A DNA stretch of 64,000 bases from Planoprotostelium fungivorum (GCA_003024175.1 MDYQ01000022.1:271971-335970), one strand, 5' to 3'. Positions 37,784-49,211 are shown, counted from the first letter of the stretch. The notes: generated by a model from the sequence alone, not told the origin. Program-made: numbers and translations.

Positions 37784-39302
37784 TTAGTCTCTACGAGAGA
37801 AGTTGTTGTTTCCGCAGATGGTCAAGGCATCTCTGAGCATGGCAGCAGCAGTCGGTGTGGGCTCTCTCTCGTCGACCTTGTGGTACATGGAGCCAAAGAG
37901 ATCGCTGTCATCTTAAGTCTCCCTCTCTCCCCTCTTCTCACCTGTGAAACTCCACACCCATCTGCCATCCATCACACAGGGCCAGGAAATCGTCCTTGGG
38001 TAACAGCTCCACCTTCACACAGAGCTCCCACTTGTCTCCCTCTTCCTCCCTCTTCTCCTCTCCTCCCTGGTTGTCTCTCTTCACTGCAGATGCCACCAGC
38101 TTGTACACTTTCCCCGCTGCCTTCGCTTCTTCGATCTTCTCCTTGGTAATCTCTGTGATTCCCTCCTTCTGTCCCAATCTCAGACATCAAAGAGATGAGG
38201 GAAGAGAAGGATGAGAAGAGGAAGAATACCTCGACATCAGAGAGGGAGAGATGAGATGAAATGACGGTGGAGAAGAGGATGTATAGCTTGCTGGCGGTGT
38301 CCGAACCATTGACGTCGAGGGTGGGATCCGTCTCAGCGATACCTCTCCTCTGAGCTTCCTTCAAGGCAGCCTCGTAGGTCCTTCCGGCCCCCATTTCACA
38401 GAGGATGAAGTTACTGGTGGAGTTGAACACCCCCCGGATCTCTGTGAACTGTGCCATCGACAGATCGTATCTTCCTATGTTCAACACCGGTAGTCCTCCA
38501 CACACGGTGGCTCCGTACAGCAAATTCACTCTCTTCGCTTTCGCCTTCTGCTGTAACTCTCGAAATCCCACAGCGATAGGGCCCTGTCCCTCTCAGACTC
38601 TTTCCTCTCTCTCCTCTCACCTTGTTGGCCAGCACAATGTGTGCTCCTCTCTCCATGGCATTCTTGACGGTGCTCAATCCTGGTTCACCATCCTGTTCTT
38701 TCATCAGAGGGAGCGATTCAAGTGGTTTCATCAGGTAACTCACGTGGTTGACCGGTGTGGCCTCGAATAAGATGAAGTTGTTGCGGAAGGTCTCAGCAGG
38801 GAGGATTTGGTCGTTGAGGAAGATCTAAAGGATTCAGCGTACTATGTAGTTGGATTCTACCTCAGCTGTGGTCTGCGAGGTACCTGCAGGATAAAACCAG
38901 ATCTGACTCAGATCCCTGTCGGAAACGTTCGCTTTTTTGTCTCTGGACAACGAAACTTTGTACGTGGACAGAGGATGCCTGTCTTAGCTCAGGATATCAA
39001 TGACCCGAGGAATGAATGGCTCACTTGGACGTAGTATCAAAATCATCAAAGTTTTCAGAGTCAAAGCCAGTGCCAGTCTTGAGAGCGAGGATCCTTTCTA
39101 CATCCAGACCATGATGGCTCACCAGGGTTCCGGAGGAATCACTGACCAATACGAATAAATATCGTATGTTGTGTTTCTCTCTGAGGACTTGTGCTCTTTG
39201 TTTGATGATCCTCAACAGAGACTGGCCCACAGAACCCACACCAACTAATGCACACCGAATGACGGTCTCACGAGGGACTGTAGGTGAGGATAGACGAAAC
39301 AT
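37784..39302 (-). CDS. Homoserine dehydrogenase-like protein
   Basis: Family reaction: NAD(P)H-dependent reduction of aspartate semialdehyde to homoserine (Met/Thr pathway). ATG 39302. A Rossmann motif GVGSVGQSLL lies near the start (~39240). Then come IVLANK (~38640), LLYGATVCGGLPVLNIGRY (~38520), FNSTSNFILCEMGAGRTYEA, and DPTLDVNGSDTASKLYILF (~38320), which holds the conserved Asp and Lys of the substrate site. A less conserved region follows to SDLFGSMYHKVDEREPTP and the stop at 37784. The middle exon at ~38800-38750 carries FLNDQILPAETFRNNFILF. It is a single-function enzyme without an aspartate-kinase part. Some introns are approximate. Confidence 0.8.
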
Positions 39303-39407
39303 GTTGGATGATCCTCTGCGAGAAACCTAGAAATTCCCCGAACAGAGGTTTATACACATTTATTTGTAATTTCTCAACTGCCAATTCAAAAAACAGTTGC
39401 CAACAGT

Positions 39408-40231
39408 ATGCCTGGGTGAGTCACCGAGAAGACAATAGAGTCTGATTCTTTAGCAAAACAAAGAAAGAGTCTTTCTACCTTCTGGACGGTGCGGAAGGAG
39501 ATGAAGACAGAGTCGATCTTTGGATCTTTCAGGCAAACGAAGAGGTGGAATTCAATTACGGCACTCTTGAGGGAGAACAAGGTTATGTTAGGTGAGTATA
39601 TTCGTAACACCGAGCTCACAAATCAGTGAGGCACAACTAGGACGATGGTTGAGTCCTGTAGACCTTTCGAAAGGTTCTTTCGAATTGTCGGATGAGAAGC
39701 CAACTGTCGTGCCTGAAGCTTGGTTGAGGGATGGTATGGCTATTCCTGGCAAGATCATGAAATCTAAGAGCAAAACGGTACGATGAGACCCAGATTCATT
39801 CACTCACCTTCTTCAGATGGTCGAATTTGATCTAAATGACGCAGAGGTGCAGAGTGGGATAGTCAACTGGTACAACTGGTGAGCCAGATCCTGCGAAGAA
39901 CCCGATCCAACGTTACAGGCACAAAAAGAACGGTTCGAAGATCTCTGACAAAGCATTTGGACACGAATACGTCACGCTCCAGAAAAAATCGTACGTGTGG
40001 GAGGCAGAGGACACCTCTGAAGAGGAAGAGACTGCCGAGGACAGCCCCAAGAGACGCAAGACCACACCCAAGAAGACACCTACAAAGGAGACCACACCCA
40101 AGAAGGCAGACAGCAAGAAGACAACACCCAAGAAGACACCTACAAAGGAGACCACACCCAAGAAGACACCTACAAAGGAGACAACACCCAAAAAGACGAC
40201 ACCCAAGAAGACCACTTCGAAAAAGAACTGA
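39408..40231 (+). CDS. Unknown protein with Lys/Thr/Pro repeat tail
   Basis: ATG 39408 splices into KTKKESFYLLDGAEGDED (intron ~39416-39451). The globular part has WIFQANEEVEFNYGTLEGEQ, AQLGRWLSPVDLSKGSFEL, KPTVVPEAWLRDGMAIPG and a Trp/Tyr-rich strand (VNWYNWYRHKKNGSK). The C-terminus is an acidic patch (EDTSEEEETAED) followed by about 60 residues of tandem TTPKK/TPTKE, like a linker-histone tail (DNA repeat at 40052-40228). A chromatin-associated role is plausible from the tail only. I do not recognise the N-terminal domain. Confidence 0.75.
40052..40228. repeat. Coding repeat of Lys/Thr/Pro tail
   Basis: 30-nt and 15-nt units (CACCCAAGAAGACACCTACA and relatives) repeated in frame, encoding TTPKKTPTKE. 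Confidence 0.9.
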
Positions 40232-40289
40232 TCGGTAAAGGCCTCTCGATCAACTCGACTTCTACAGCAGTTCGATTATCTATTACAAC

Positions 40290-40953
40290 CTACGACTGCG
40301 CGTGGAGCTTGTCTGTCTTCCTCCCCGTCCTCTTTTGGAATGGAGGTTGAGAACGGAGGATGTTCTCTACCGTGAAGTCGTCCTCCCACTTCTGAAGCAT
40401 CCTCGTGATCACATCTGCGGGGACGTGGTGTTTGTTCAGTTTGGCCATCGTGTCGACATCCTTCTTCGTCCACCATTCTGTCTGCGGCTCTGTTTTCTTC
40501 AATCGACGTATTTGATTACTTCTGCACCTGATACAATGACTGTGTATTGGTGCTTGTTCGCGAGTTGTACATAGGTCTTAGCCTCCCAGCGCATCACATT
40601 CGTATTATCTACGATGATGGGTGTGATTCCTTGAATCAATAAGCACGAGTTAAAGAGATTCAAATCACCCTTCTCCATGGCCTCCCGACAACGGTTTTGA
40701 TTCCAAAGATGGGCCTTAGGTAGCTCACTTGGATTGAATTTGTATTCGCCACTCTCACTGAAGTAATCGTCTGTTGAGAAAATTGTTCCCTGTTCATGAC
40801 CTGGTGCGGACAAGATCTCTTTTGATAACGTAGATTTTCCACTCCCAGGGCATCCTTGTGATGATTAGTTGATGTTTTAATCTCTCCATCTTACCTCGCA
40901 TGATGTATAAAAATCTCTCCTGTGTGTTATTGACCATCTTCGCTATTGCCTGC
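40290..40953 (-). CDS. P-loop kinase-like protein of the N4BP2/N4BP2L type
   Basis: ATG 40953 (MQAIAKMVNNTQERF). A Walker A GCPGSGKSTLSKE is made by joining two exons (intron ~40854-40889). IFSTDDYFSESGEYKF, RCREAMEKGDLNLFN, PIIVDNTNVMRWEAKTYV and KHQYTV follow. A ~38-nt intron (~40498-40535) leads to EPQTEWWTKKDVDTMAKLNK and ENILRSQPP, ending at 40290. These blocks match N4BP2-like and polynucleotide-kinase-type AAA proteins. It is likely a nucleotide or nucleic-acid 5' kinase, substrate unknown. About 190 residues, so no Smr or CUE domain is present. Confidence 0.8.
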
Positions 40954-41128
40954 ATGCCTGATTGGTGCTGTTGTGTTGTGCGGATCGGAAGGGATGATCA
41001 GTTCATTCACTGAATCACAGGCTTCGAGTAAGGCATCTTCGTAAAAGTGAATATTATTCATGCTTTCCTCTACAACAGCTTACTGCTCAGAACATCCGTC
41101 CGTGAAATAAATAATTAATTTTTCTCTC

Positions 41129-41255
41129 ATTTGGTTTTTCCGGTTGGTAGTCAAATGGTGCATTGAGAATGAATCACTTCTCTCCCGACTACTGGAATAT
41201 GCACGACAAAAAATTAGTGATCCAAATGCATGGACACCAACCAGAAAAACCAAAT
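41129..41255. mobile_element. Hairpin MITE, family A, copy 2
   Basis: Terminal inverted repeats start TTTGGTTTTTCCGGTTGG and end with the complement CCAACCAGAAAAACCAAAT. The interior is ~90% like copy 1 by eye. A family B repeat follows directly (41292). Confidence 0.85.
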
Positions 41256-41291
41256 CACCTCTTCAAGTGCTGTGCATCATATAAAACCTTC

Positions 41292-41465
41292 ATCATAGTA
41301 AAAGGGAATATTATAGTGCATTTATCTACAACTAAACACACACTGAATGCTTGCTTCCTGTGATCAGTTTGTAAATTCTCTGCAAAACATTTGTAGGCTT
41401 CTGTGTGCTCAGAGCATGCTTTGTACAGACTAGATAGAAATCACTGCACACTAAAAGATAGTAGC
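41292..41465 (+). repeat. Interspersed repeat family B, copy 1
   Basis: Related to 55582-55780 and, inverted, to 58926-59127. Shared blocks are ATCATAGTAAAAGGG, CTGAATGCT, TCTGCAAAACATTT and GAAATC. It is the most diverged of the three copies. Confidence 0.75.
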
Positions 41466-41488
41466 CTGTGCCTCACAGAGTAAGGACC

Positions 41489-41690
41489 TGCAGAGACAGA
41501 CTTGTCTTGGAGACTGTTTCGGCACAGTCTCTGTCTCAGCGTCGAGACGCAGGCGAGACAAGAGGGCGTCTCGTCCCGTCTTGTCTCTGACAAAACCGCA
41601 AGACAAGACAAAGATGAGACAAACAAGTCTTGTCTCGGACCGTCTCGAGACCGTCTCAAGGTTTTATTCTTTCTCTTTTCCGGGGATACC
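41489..41690. repeat. GTCTC/GAGAC-rich block
   Basis: About 13 copies of GTCTC or GAGAC in 180 bp, many as nested palindromes such as CGTCTCGAGACCGTCTC. The right edge carries CGGGAACGAACCC, which on the minus strand reads like a Pol III B box (GGTTCGTTCCC). Possibly a SINE or foldback element. No gene. Confidence 0.6.
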
Positions 41691-41775
41691 GGGAACGAAC
41701 CCTTTGCAAGATTACGCACCAAGAGTAGAGAGGGAGGAGAGCAAAGACATTGAAGATTGTGGCAAAGGCTTGTCA

Positions 41776-41886
41776 CATGACGACCAGAGAACGAGAAGAA
41801 TATTATGTGATGAAGTCAAAAAGGTGAGAGGTACGAGTCACTTTTATTGACCAACCTCAGATTCTTCTCGTTCTCTGGTCGTCATG
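41776..41886. repeat. Perfect 26-bp inverted repeat with 59-nt loop
   Basis: Arm 41776-41801 (CATGACGACCAGAGAACGAG...) is the exact complement of 41861-41886. A transcript of either strand would form a long hairpin. It may be a foldback transposon end or a small-RNA precursor; no promoter evidence. Confidence 0.85.
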
Positions 41887-42145
41887 AGTAGTGAGAAGAG
41901 GTTTCATCGGTCCCAACTAACGCTTCCTAATTACAGACAATTTCAGACGTCATCGGCTTTATGGTATGACGCAGTCTGTACTGATATTCATCAATACTGC
42001 TTAAGGCTCTGTACTGATTGCCTTAGCTCATAGACGAACTATACAAATGCTTGCTTCTCAACCACAATCAATATGAACAGCACCACAAGGTATAGAGACA
42101 AACATGTTGAAAAGCAAGACATGTAAAACTTTATGCATCTAAGCA

Positions 42146-43047
42146 TTAGCGCTGTCTCTTCTCTCTTGGCTTCTCCTCGTGCACTTCTTCAACTTTTGGA
42201 TCATATACTTTCGGTCCCCTTGGCCTTTTAGTGTACTCTGCACCTGGTTAGCATCATAATCATTCCAACAGCTCACCTCTCCTGTTATCGTTGTTTCCAA
42301 AACTCAACGGTAAGTCCATGCTCCTTCTCAGCGTTAATATGGCCAAGTGTACTGTTCACACCTTATCTGCTGTCTCTCTTTTCTTTCCCTCTCTTTCTGC
42401 TCCTCCTTCTCTTTCTCAATCTCCCTCCAGCTCCTGAATCGAAACCTGTCACACTCAGGATTGCGGTGATATGATCAGTTCACTGTGTGGCCGGTGGCTT
42501 TGTCTGTTCAACAACTGGCTTTGAAGTCTCTTCCGTTTTCTCTCTCTTCTCTTGCTCTTTGATCTTCTCTGCCACTATCTTCTGTGTCTTCTTCTCCAGC
42601 AGCTTTTGTTCGATAAATCTCTCCCTTTCATTGAAGTTAGAGTGGAGCGTGAGTCGAGTATCATACTCACATGATCGATTCACTGACTCCTGTTGGTGCA
42701 GCCGATTCAAATTGAATATTCAGGTTACCAACAACCTGATGACCGTGGTCAGACCCTCTCACTGGTTTGTATTCCTCACCGCTGCCTCTCCCACTTCCGC
42801 TGAGCCTTCTTCTTTCTTCTCTTCTGCGAAAGAAGAGGTCACAAATCCCATCGGCTTCTTCTTGAGAGTGTCTTTCTTCATGCTTATTAAGATTGGGCTG
42901 CGATTATACGATTAATCGAGCGCATTTTTCAATATCATCCCACGTCTCTTCATCTTGCTCTTCTGTTTCGATATTATCATTGGTCTTCTTTCTGATGTTT
43001 CTGCTTTTCTTGTTCTTAAATTGAACCTCTCCTTGTGTGTCGCTCAT
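42146..43047 (-). CDS. Charged nuclear-type protein, unknown
   Basis: ATG 43047 (MSDTQGEVQFKNKKSRNIRK). The exon chain I favour: an acidic N-terminus; a splice from GACG|GTGGGA (~42950) to [75 protein letters not shown]; and a last exon ending YDPKVEEVHEEKPREKRQR (TAA 42146). The protein is highly charged and helical, with a basic end. RNA-processing factors look like this, but I cannot name it. Splice sites are tentative. The start is 58 bp from the divergent CCCH gene. Confidence 0.6.
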
Positions 43048-43105
43048 GCTCGAAAAGTGGAATTGTAGTGGAGCGACATCACATCACATCACATCACACT
43101 GCTTA

Positions 43106-45711
43106 ATGGCCAGGAGAGCAGAACAAACACAGAACTCAAATGCCTGGTTTAATCCTCTCTCAAGGCCACCCCCTCTAAGACAAAATGCACTCGCCTCTCT
43201 CAACGCACCCCCTCCCTTCCATCCAAGTTCAGTGATCGTTCAAGAGAAACCGAGCATCAGAAGTATACTGACACCTCCATCACCTTTGCATTCCACTCAA
43301 CAGACCGATGGCCCAACACATGCCCACACACTTCTTCAGCCCCCACAACCGATTCATAAAATGGAACCACTACGTCCTCTGCCAGTGAAGGGAAACGATA
43401 TTAAAGAGAAGATCGACGTGCAGACACAGCCTGGACAGTTTGTTGCAAGGGTTGAGGTATTCTTTCATCTGATGACCAAGTGATCCTCAACCTTGTACAG
43501 CCAGTTCTTGAGAGACCAGAATTGAATCCACTCGTTTCGGACACGAGAGGTTCTATTCCAGAGGGGAAGACAAGCAGTGAGAGCATAGAAGAAGGGCAAA
43601 GAGAGACGATCAAGAAGAGCAGAAAAGAGGAGAGAGACGAGAACAAAGAAAAAGTGAAGAGGCCGAAGGAGGAAAGAAATACTCAGGAGAGAGTGCAGAC
43701 GGGTAGCAAGGAGGCAGGAAAGAACAACAGAGAGGAAGAGAGCCATGAGAATCATAGCAAGAAAGGAAGAGAGAAGAGTCACGAAGAGAAGGCGGACACG
43801 AGCAATGAGAAAGTAGAGAACAGAAATAAGGAGACGGAGAGGAAGGAGATCAGACAAGAGGAGACAAGGAAGGAGCAGCCGAGGGTCGAAGAAAAGAAGA
43901 GAATAGAGAAGAGGGACATGAATTATGTAGAAAGGAGAGATGAGGAGAGAGTGGAGACGAGTAACAAGCAAGTGGAAACGAGTCACAAGGAGACAATGGA
44001 AACGAATGACCTAGGAAGAGAAGGACCAGAAAATCGAAGCACGGAGAGAGGAGAAGAGAAGGGAAATCAAAATAAGGAGAGGAAAGGAGGAGGAGAGGGT
44101 CATAATAAGGAGAGGAGTGAGGGAGGGAGCCAAAAGATGGAGAAAAAGCACATCCTATCGAAGGGTGAGGAATAAGACAGACTGAAGACTGATGGATGCA
44201 GAGGAATATAAGAAGGTAATCAACAAACATCATGTGAGTGATGGGAGGAAAGCATCGACACTAGCAGATGATGAGAGGGTAAAATGCTCTTGTCATGAAT
44301 TTCAAGGCACAATGATAGAGTACAGAACACACGTAAAAAGAATGATCGGGGTGAGGAAGAGAATATCATTCTTATGATCACAATGACAATACAACTATTC
44401 TCGATCACTCAAACGATCAGGCTGTGATCGATCAGAGTAAGAAGACAGACAAGAAGACGACGAAAGCCGAAGAGAGGAAGAAGAAGAAGAAGAGGAACAA
44501 AGAGAATAGAGAGCAGAGAAAGATCGAGGAGATGAAAATAGCGGCAGAGAGGGAGCGACAAGTACCAGAGCAGAGGGAAGAGGCAGGAAAGAAGAGGCAG
44601 AGGGAAGAGAATCAAGAGAAAAGCTGGAGTCATCTGTTGATGGGTGCTACTCCACAAGGAATCATCCTTCTAGAACAATCGACAATGTAAGATTGTATAT
44701 TTGCTGTATCTTGACTTAATGTGAATATAAGAGACAGAGCTTCACAGAATCAGAGAGAGGTGGAAGAAAAGGAGACCACAAGGGAGAGAGAAAGGAAGAG
44801 ACCAAAGAGAGAAGAGGGAGAGAGAGAAGGAAGGAGAGAAGGAAGGAGAGAAGAAGGAAAGAGAGAAGAAAAGAGAGAAGAGGGAAGGAGAGAAGGAAAG
44901 AGAGAAGGAGGGAAGAGAGAAGAGAGAAAAGAGTACAAAGCTCCATGTACCTTCTGGGCACAAGGGCGTTGTAGACAAGGCGAACAGTGCCTGTTCTCAC
45001 ACTCAGCACCTCCACTTAAGAAGACTGAGGTATTGTTGATGATACAATATCACTGACATCAGATACCAACACGCATGAATGGGACATAATGTATCACAGG
45101 TGTGCAAGTTTCATCGTGGAGGTAAATGCCAGAGAGGAGATGAATGTATCTACTCTCACGATCTGAAAAGTGTTCCCTGCCAATACTACCAAGAGGGAAA
45201 GTGTGTATCATCTGTTTGTGCTTACGGTCACTTCAAAGTGAGCCCAACCACGCAGAGTGACAGCCTAGTAGTGTCTGTCACAGAGGAACAGGTGAAGCGA
45301 TCACCATCGTTCGTGTCTGATGCGATGCAGTTGGTGAATGCTGTTCCAGGGGCAAGTCAACTACCACCCCAGATGCTCCAGAACTTGATCGGATTTGTCA
45401 ATCAAAAGAAGGTAACAGATGGTGTCAGCACACGACCGAAAGAGTTGGAGATACCATTCCGTCCATTCTCCCTCGGATCAACTCATGCACCTTCTTCCCT
45501 AGGATCAGCCTCCTCAAATACTGAAGGTGTTATGCAAAATTCCTTCGCCTTTCCTGCTGCCGTCAGCGTTCCAACACCATCCGTATCAACGGGTATCAAC
45601 TTTGTAGACCAAGAGAGGAGCTCGAATAACCAAAAGATACCAAGCCAGAAACAGACAGACGTATTGAACCCGTTTGAGGATGGTTATTTGAGCTCGTTGT
45701 ACGATTCATAA
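43106..45711 (+). CDS. CCCH zinc-finger protein with long charged region
   Basis: ATG 43106 (MARRAEQTQNSNAWFNPLSR). The N-terminus is Pro-rich. About 350 residues of extreme Lys/Glu/Arg bias follow (43500-44930), including low-complexity KRRKERREEGR runs at 44800-44935. Then three zinc fingers: CTFWAQGRCRQGEQCLFSH and CKFHRGGKCQRGDECIYSH (both CX7CX5CX3H), and CQYYQEGKCVSSVCAYGH (CX7CX4CX3H), at about 44945-45235. The C-terminus is Ser/Pro/Asn-rich and ends GYLSSLYDS. Such triple fingers bind RNA or act in 3'-end processing and decay (ZC3H-type). The specific function is unknown. Introns lie near 43457-43498, 44175-44400, 44690-44740 and 45028-45100. Confidence 0.82.
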
Positions 45712-45774
45712 AATTTGCGATTCCGCTGTTTATTCTATTATTCTCAATATTTCACATCCGCTCCACGACACAGG

Positions 45775-48281
45775 ATGATGAGGCGGACTTTGATTCTGCT
45801 CCTACTTCATCTTTGTATCGTTACGTCCGATCATTGCGTCAGAAATTGTACGGAGAGCAGCCTCTATTCCATTCCTTCGTGCTGGAGTTGTGGTCACATA
45901 CCAGCATCTCAGGATTCCGTTGAGGTGAACCACCCTCATACATTCTTTTCTTATCGGATCTAGATAGCTGAGTCTGTGATTCTCCTAGACACCAACATCA
46001 CAGTCAATTCCTTCAATTTAACAGAGTGAACGAACAATATCGTTACTATGCTTACCTACCCAGTGGTATCCTGAAGAATGATAATAACAGCGGGATACAC
46101 ATTGCCACGTCCACTGCTGAGTTCAGAACATCTAACATCAGCGGTGTAGTTATGATCTCTTCCGACAGATTGACGGTGATCATATATATAGATATCCTCT
46201 CCTCGTGCGAATTCTCCCAATTGCGAAAGATGGATGAACCTGACGTCCACCTGAGTCTGAGGAGTGACAGGTATTGATTGCGACCTTCTCGGGGATTGAT
46301 TCTCTAAACAACACTCTGTCGTTCGAAAGCACAATCGGGTCTATAGAAGGTCTTTTGTATTTCAAGGGGGAGAATGGAACGGTTCGATTCCAAGGTGAGG
46401 TTGAGCGAAGGGTAAGCTGAGAAGAAGAGGAAGCTTTGATGTCAAGGGGAGTGTACAAGGAGAGGGAATCGAACACCTGGAGAGCATGGGAACACTCTCC
46501 ATCGTCGGGGACACGACATGGGATCTGAAGAGTGTCCACGCATCTCATTTCAATCTCAGTCGCTCCACGTCATTCTCCAACACGGGGTCTACGCTCATCG
46601 ACACCCTCAACCTGGTGAGACACATCTCTCTTCACTCTTCACATTCCCTTTCTTACTGAGCATCGTTAGAACTTGGATACACCTCCATCCAATTGGACTG
46701 AGGAAACGATTCTGATCAAAGGAAGAACGATCATCACCCAAGTGGAGCTGAGGTGATTCTGTCGCACAATTTCTCTGATGTCGACAGTGGCATGTTCCAT
46801 TGTTTTGGAGGTTCAGTCACATCGATTGGACTGTTCACATCTTTTTCATACAAACAACCCAACATCTCTCTGCAAGCAGAGGCCACTATGGATCAGAGAG
46901 AAGTCCACATGAGGTGGAACATCAGTGAAAATGGAAATTGTGGTGGTTTTGCTCCATCGGAAGAGTTCCATCTGAGTTTGAGTGAGGGAGGTCAGTGGAA
47001 GGATTGAATGATGATATCGCCAGACGATCGAATGGAGAGTGTCATCACATCGACCAATCCCACCATCAACGGGTCCCGCCTGGAGTCATGCCAAGAGAAT
47101 CGATTGGTGCTATCGAACAGTTTGACCTCAGCACACTATCAGAATGTATCTCTTCCCATCCGATCACAGGAGGTCCTCGTCTTTCTGTCGCCTCAACTGT
47201 ACAATTTCCATCCCAATCATACACAGATGAACATCACATATGGACACAGCAATAACCTCACGGTGGGAAGGTCTCCTCTCCTGCGATGACACTCCCAGGT
47301 GTCATGGAGCGTACCCCACAACATCTCCTATCCATGCAATGCCACCCTACAGTCAGTTCTCCTCTCTCTTTTGACCTCATCTGCAGACCAGGATGTGCGT
47401 ACAACATTTCCATTCTCATCTCTTATTCTCATCAGTCTGATCCTCCGGCGCTGTTCAACGTCTCTTCCTCTGGCTCTATGTTCTGGAATGCTAGCGTATG
47501 TACTTCATCTTGTCTCGTCTCTGACGTGTGTCAGTCCTGCTCCTCTTATTCCTTGTCTTATCGCCTACTCATGCACACTTCATCTGGTGTAGAGGTATCT
47601 GCGCTCAACATTTCATCTCTGACGCAGTAGATGTACACAGCTGAGAAGAACACCGTTCCCGTCATCTATGCCGATAATTATCTGTATACCTCTGCATCCC
47701 CTGTTGAGGAAATATTCACACTCCAAAATGAAGAGTTGTACAATCTAGAGCTCAAGTGGAGGAGTGGAAGTCCTGATTGCGTCTGCTCTGAGCAGTTGAA
47801 AGGTGATCGCTCTCTTGGACGTCTCTCACATCAGCAGACGGCTGGAGAATGATCTACAACGACTCTGTTCTCCTGGCTACTCACATCTATGATTCCTTCA
47901 CAATAGGTGCGCCCCATGTCTTCTCTGCCCTAACGAAGAACAGATCACCTTCTACCGAATAGGACAGGAAATCTGACAATTGTAACCCGATGCCAATACA
48001 AAAACAGTCAAGCTTTGAATAGCACCACTCAACCATTAGCATACTCATTCCAGGCACCTTTTTATCAAAAGAAACAGTCAACAGGAGGTGGTGATTGTTG
48101 GATGATTCTGCACAACAATCATTAACATCCCACAGATGACACAAATGGTGGGAAGCTGGCTCTGATCATCTTCTCTGTTTTATTGGTCTTGTGCATCTTA
48201 TCTGCTGCGGGTGTATTATTTTATCGGTATCGCACAAGAAGAGCCCAAGCAGAATCGGTTCCTCTTATGAAAGGAGAATAG
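45775..48281 (+). CDS. Type I membrane glycoprotein, unknown
   Basis: ATG 45775 (or 45778) begins a signal peptide (MMRRTLILLLLHLCIVTS) followed by Cys-rich DHCVRNCTESSLYSIPSCWS. Many short exons through 47850 encode Asn-rich, glycosylation-prone beta-type sequence (NISSLTQ, FNVSSSGSMFWNASVC, NLTVGRSP). The last exon gives a single helix (LALIIFSVLLVLCILSAAGV), then YRYRTRRAQ and a short tail (stop 48281). The splice pattern between 46000 and 48130 is not resolved, and 47900-48130 has no clear frame. It is probably a surface protein. No enzyme motif seen. Confidence 0.6.
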
Positions 48282-48610
48282 ACTTTATATCAACAAAGAT
48301 TTCTTCTGTTATTCATTGCGCACACAATACTAATCTGAATTGCTTGCAATATTAATATCAGGTGCCAGATACTCCCCTTCATTGCATGAAAGAAGTAGGC
48401 TGCCTGGTCGCTTGAAGATCAAGGAAATAGTTGTTGGTACCTCGGGTCTGACCAGTACTTCTCTGCGCTGCCGTCATTGCTGAGCATGACTCTCCCTCAG
48501 GAGTGAAATCCGCTTTCCAGCCCTCTTCTCCGCACGATCAACTGCCGTCACTTTCTCCGTTCCTATCTACCACGCGATCTCTTCCTCTTCAGAAGCAGAA
48601 AGCGACCTTA

Positions 48611-48904
48611 TTAACTTGTCATCACGAGAGTTCTCGAACTCAATCTGGGACCTGGAGATGATACGATTTCCAGGCGGTGAAACGCTAGTCCAGGATCTTC
48701 CCATCTCCGTTGAAGATATTTGTCCATCGAATAGTCTTCTATCTTATCGTGTCCTACATCTATGACGTCCATGTTGATGGATTCTGCTGCTTGTTGTATA
48801 AGAGAGAGGTGCATCACTTTCGATAGCATAGTTCGATGATTATTCATTATCTTATCCGTCCCTAAAAACGCTACCATTCCCCAGAGCCATAGCACAAGAA
48901 TCAT
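48611..48904 (-). CDS. Small hypothetical protein
   Basis: A 97-residue uninterrupted frame from ATG 48904. It has a short hydrophobic start (MILVLWLWGMVAFLGTDK), then a polar part with a regular codon pattern (SINMDVIDVGHDKIEDYSMD, KYLQRRWEDPG). No known domain. It could be one exon of a larger gene or a chance frame; no splice partner is obvious. Confidence 0.35.
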   Translation of the reverse strand: MILVLWLWGMVAFLGTDKIMNNHRTMLSKVMHLSLIQQAAESINMDVIDVGHDKIEDYSMDKYLQRRWEDPGLAFHRLEIVSSPGPRLSSRTLVMTS

Positions 48905-49101
48905 ATAACGTACAGTATGTACAGTGATTTACTCTCCTGGACTGGCACTTCACCGGCCGATGATTATATCAGTGATGATCCACCAGTTATTGCATATCAA
49001 ATGTCAATCTCACTGCACGAGACAACTTCTCGACCTAGAAACATGTCGATCTTTGCATCGCTATAATTCTGAGTACCCGATTTTTCCGGAAACAGATTTT
49101 C

Positions 49102-49193
49102 GGTCCACTCTTAAATCAGAAATCAGGAAAAGTGGTCCACTTTCTGAGGTCCCAACGTGGTCAGAGTCAGAAGTCAGAATTTAAGAGTGGACC
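49102..49193. mobile_element. 92-bp MITE with 8-bp target duplication
   Basis: 15-bp perfect terminal inverted repeats (GGTCCACTCTTAAAT ... ATTTAAGAGTGGACC). It is flanked by the direct repeat AGATTTTC at 49094-49101 and 49194-49201. An internal palindrome AGTGGTCCACT is present. The 8-bp duplication fits hAT-type insertion. It ends 18 bp before the ARMT1 start codon. Confidence 0.9.
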
Positions 49194-49211
49194 AGATTTT
49201 CACCTTTGATA

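Larger units (their letters stand above)
48282..49211. other. Intergenic interval
   Basis: Holds one weak minus-strand ORF (48611-48904) and a 92-bp MITE (49102-49193). Otherwise I see no coding or RNA feature. Confidence 0.6.

Noticed and set aside
40498-40535. Frameshift in the N4BP2-like P-loop gene
   Set aside because: A 38-nt GT-AG intron with matching phase restores the conserved EPQTEWW block, so no break is needed.
43465-43986. Hydrophobic minus-strand frame opposite the CCCH protein
   Set aside because: It is the antisense of Lys/Glu/Arg-rich codons, which always read as Leu/Phe/Ser; no gene signals.
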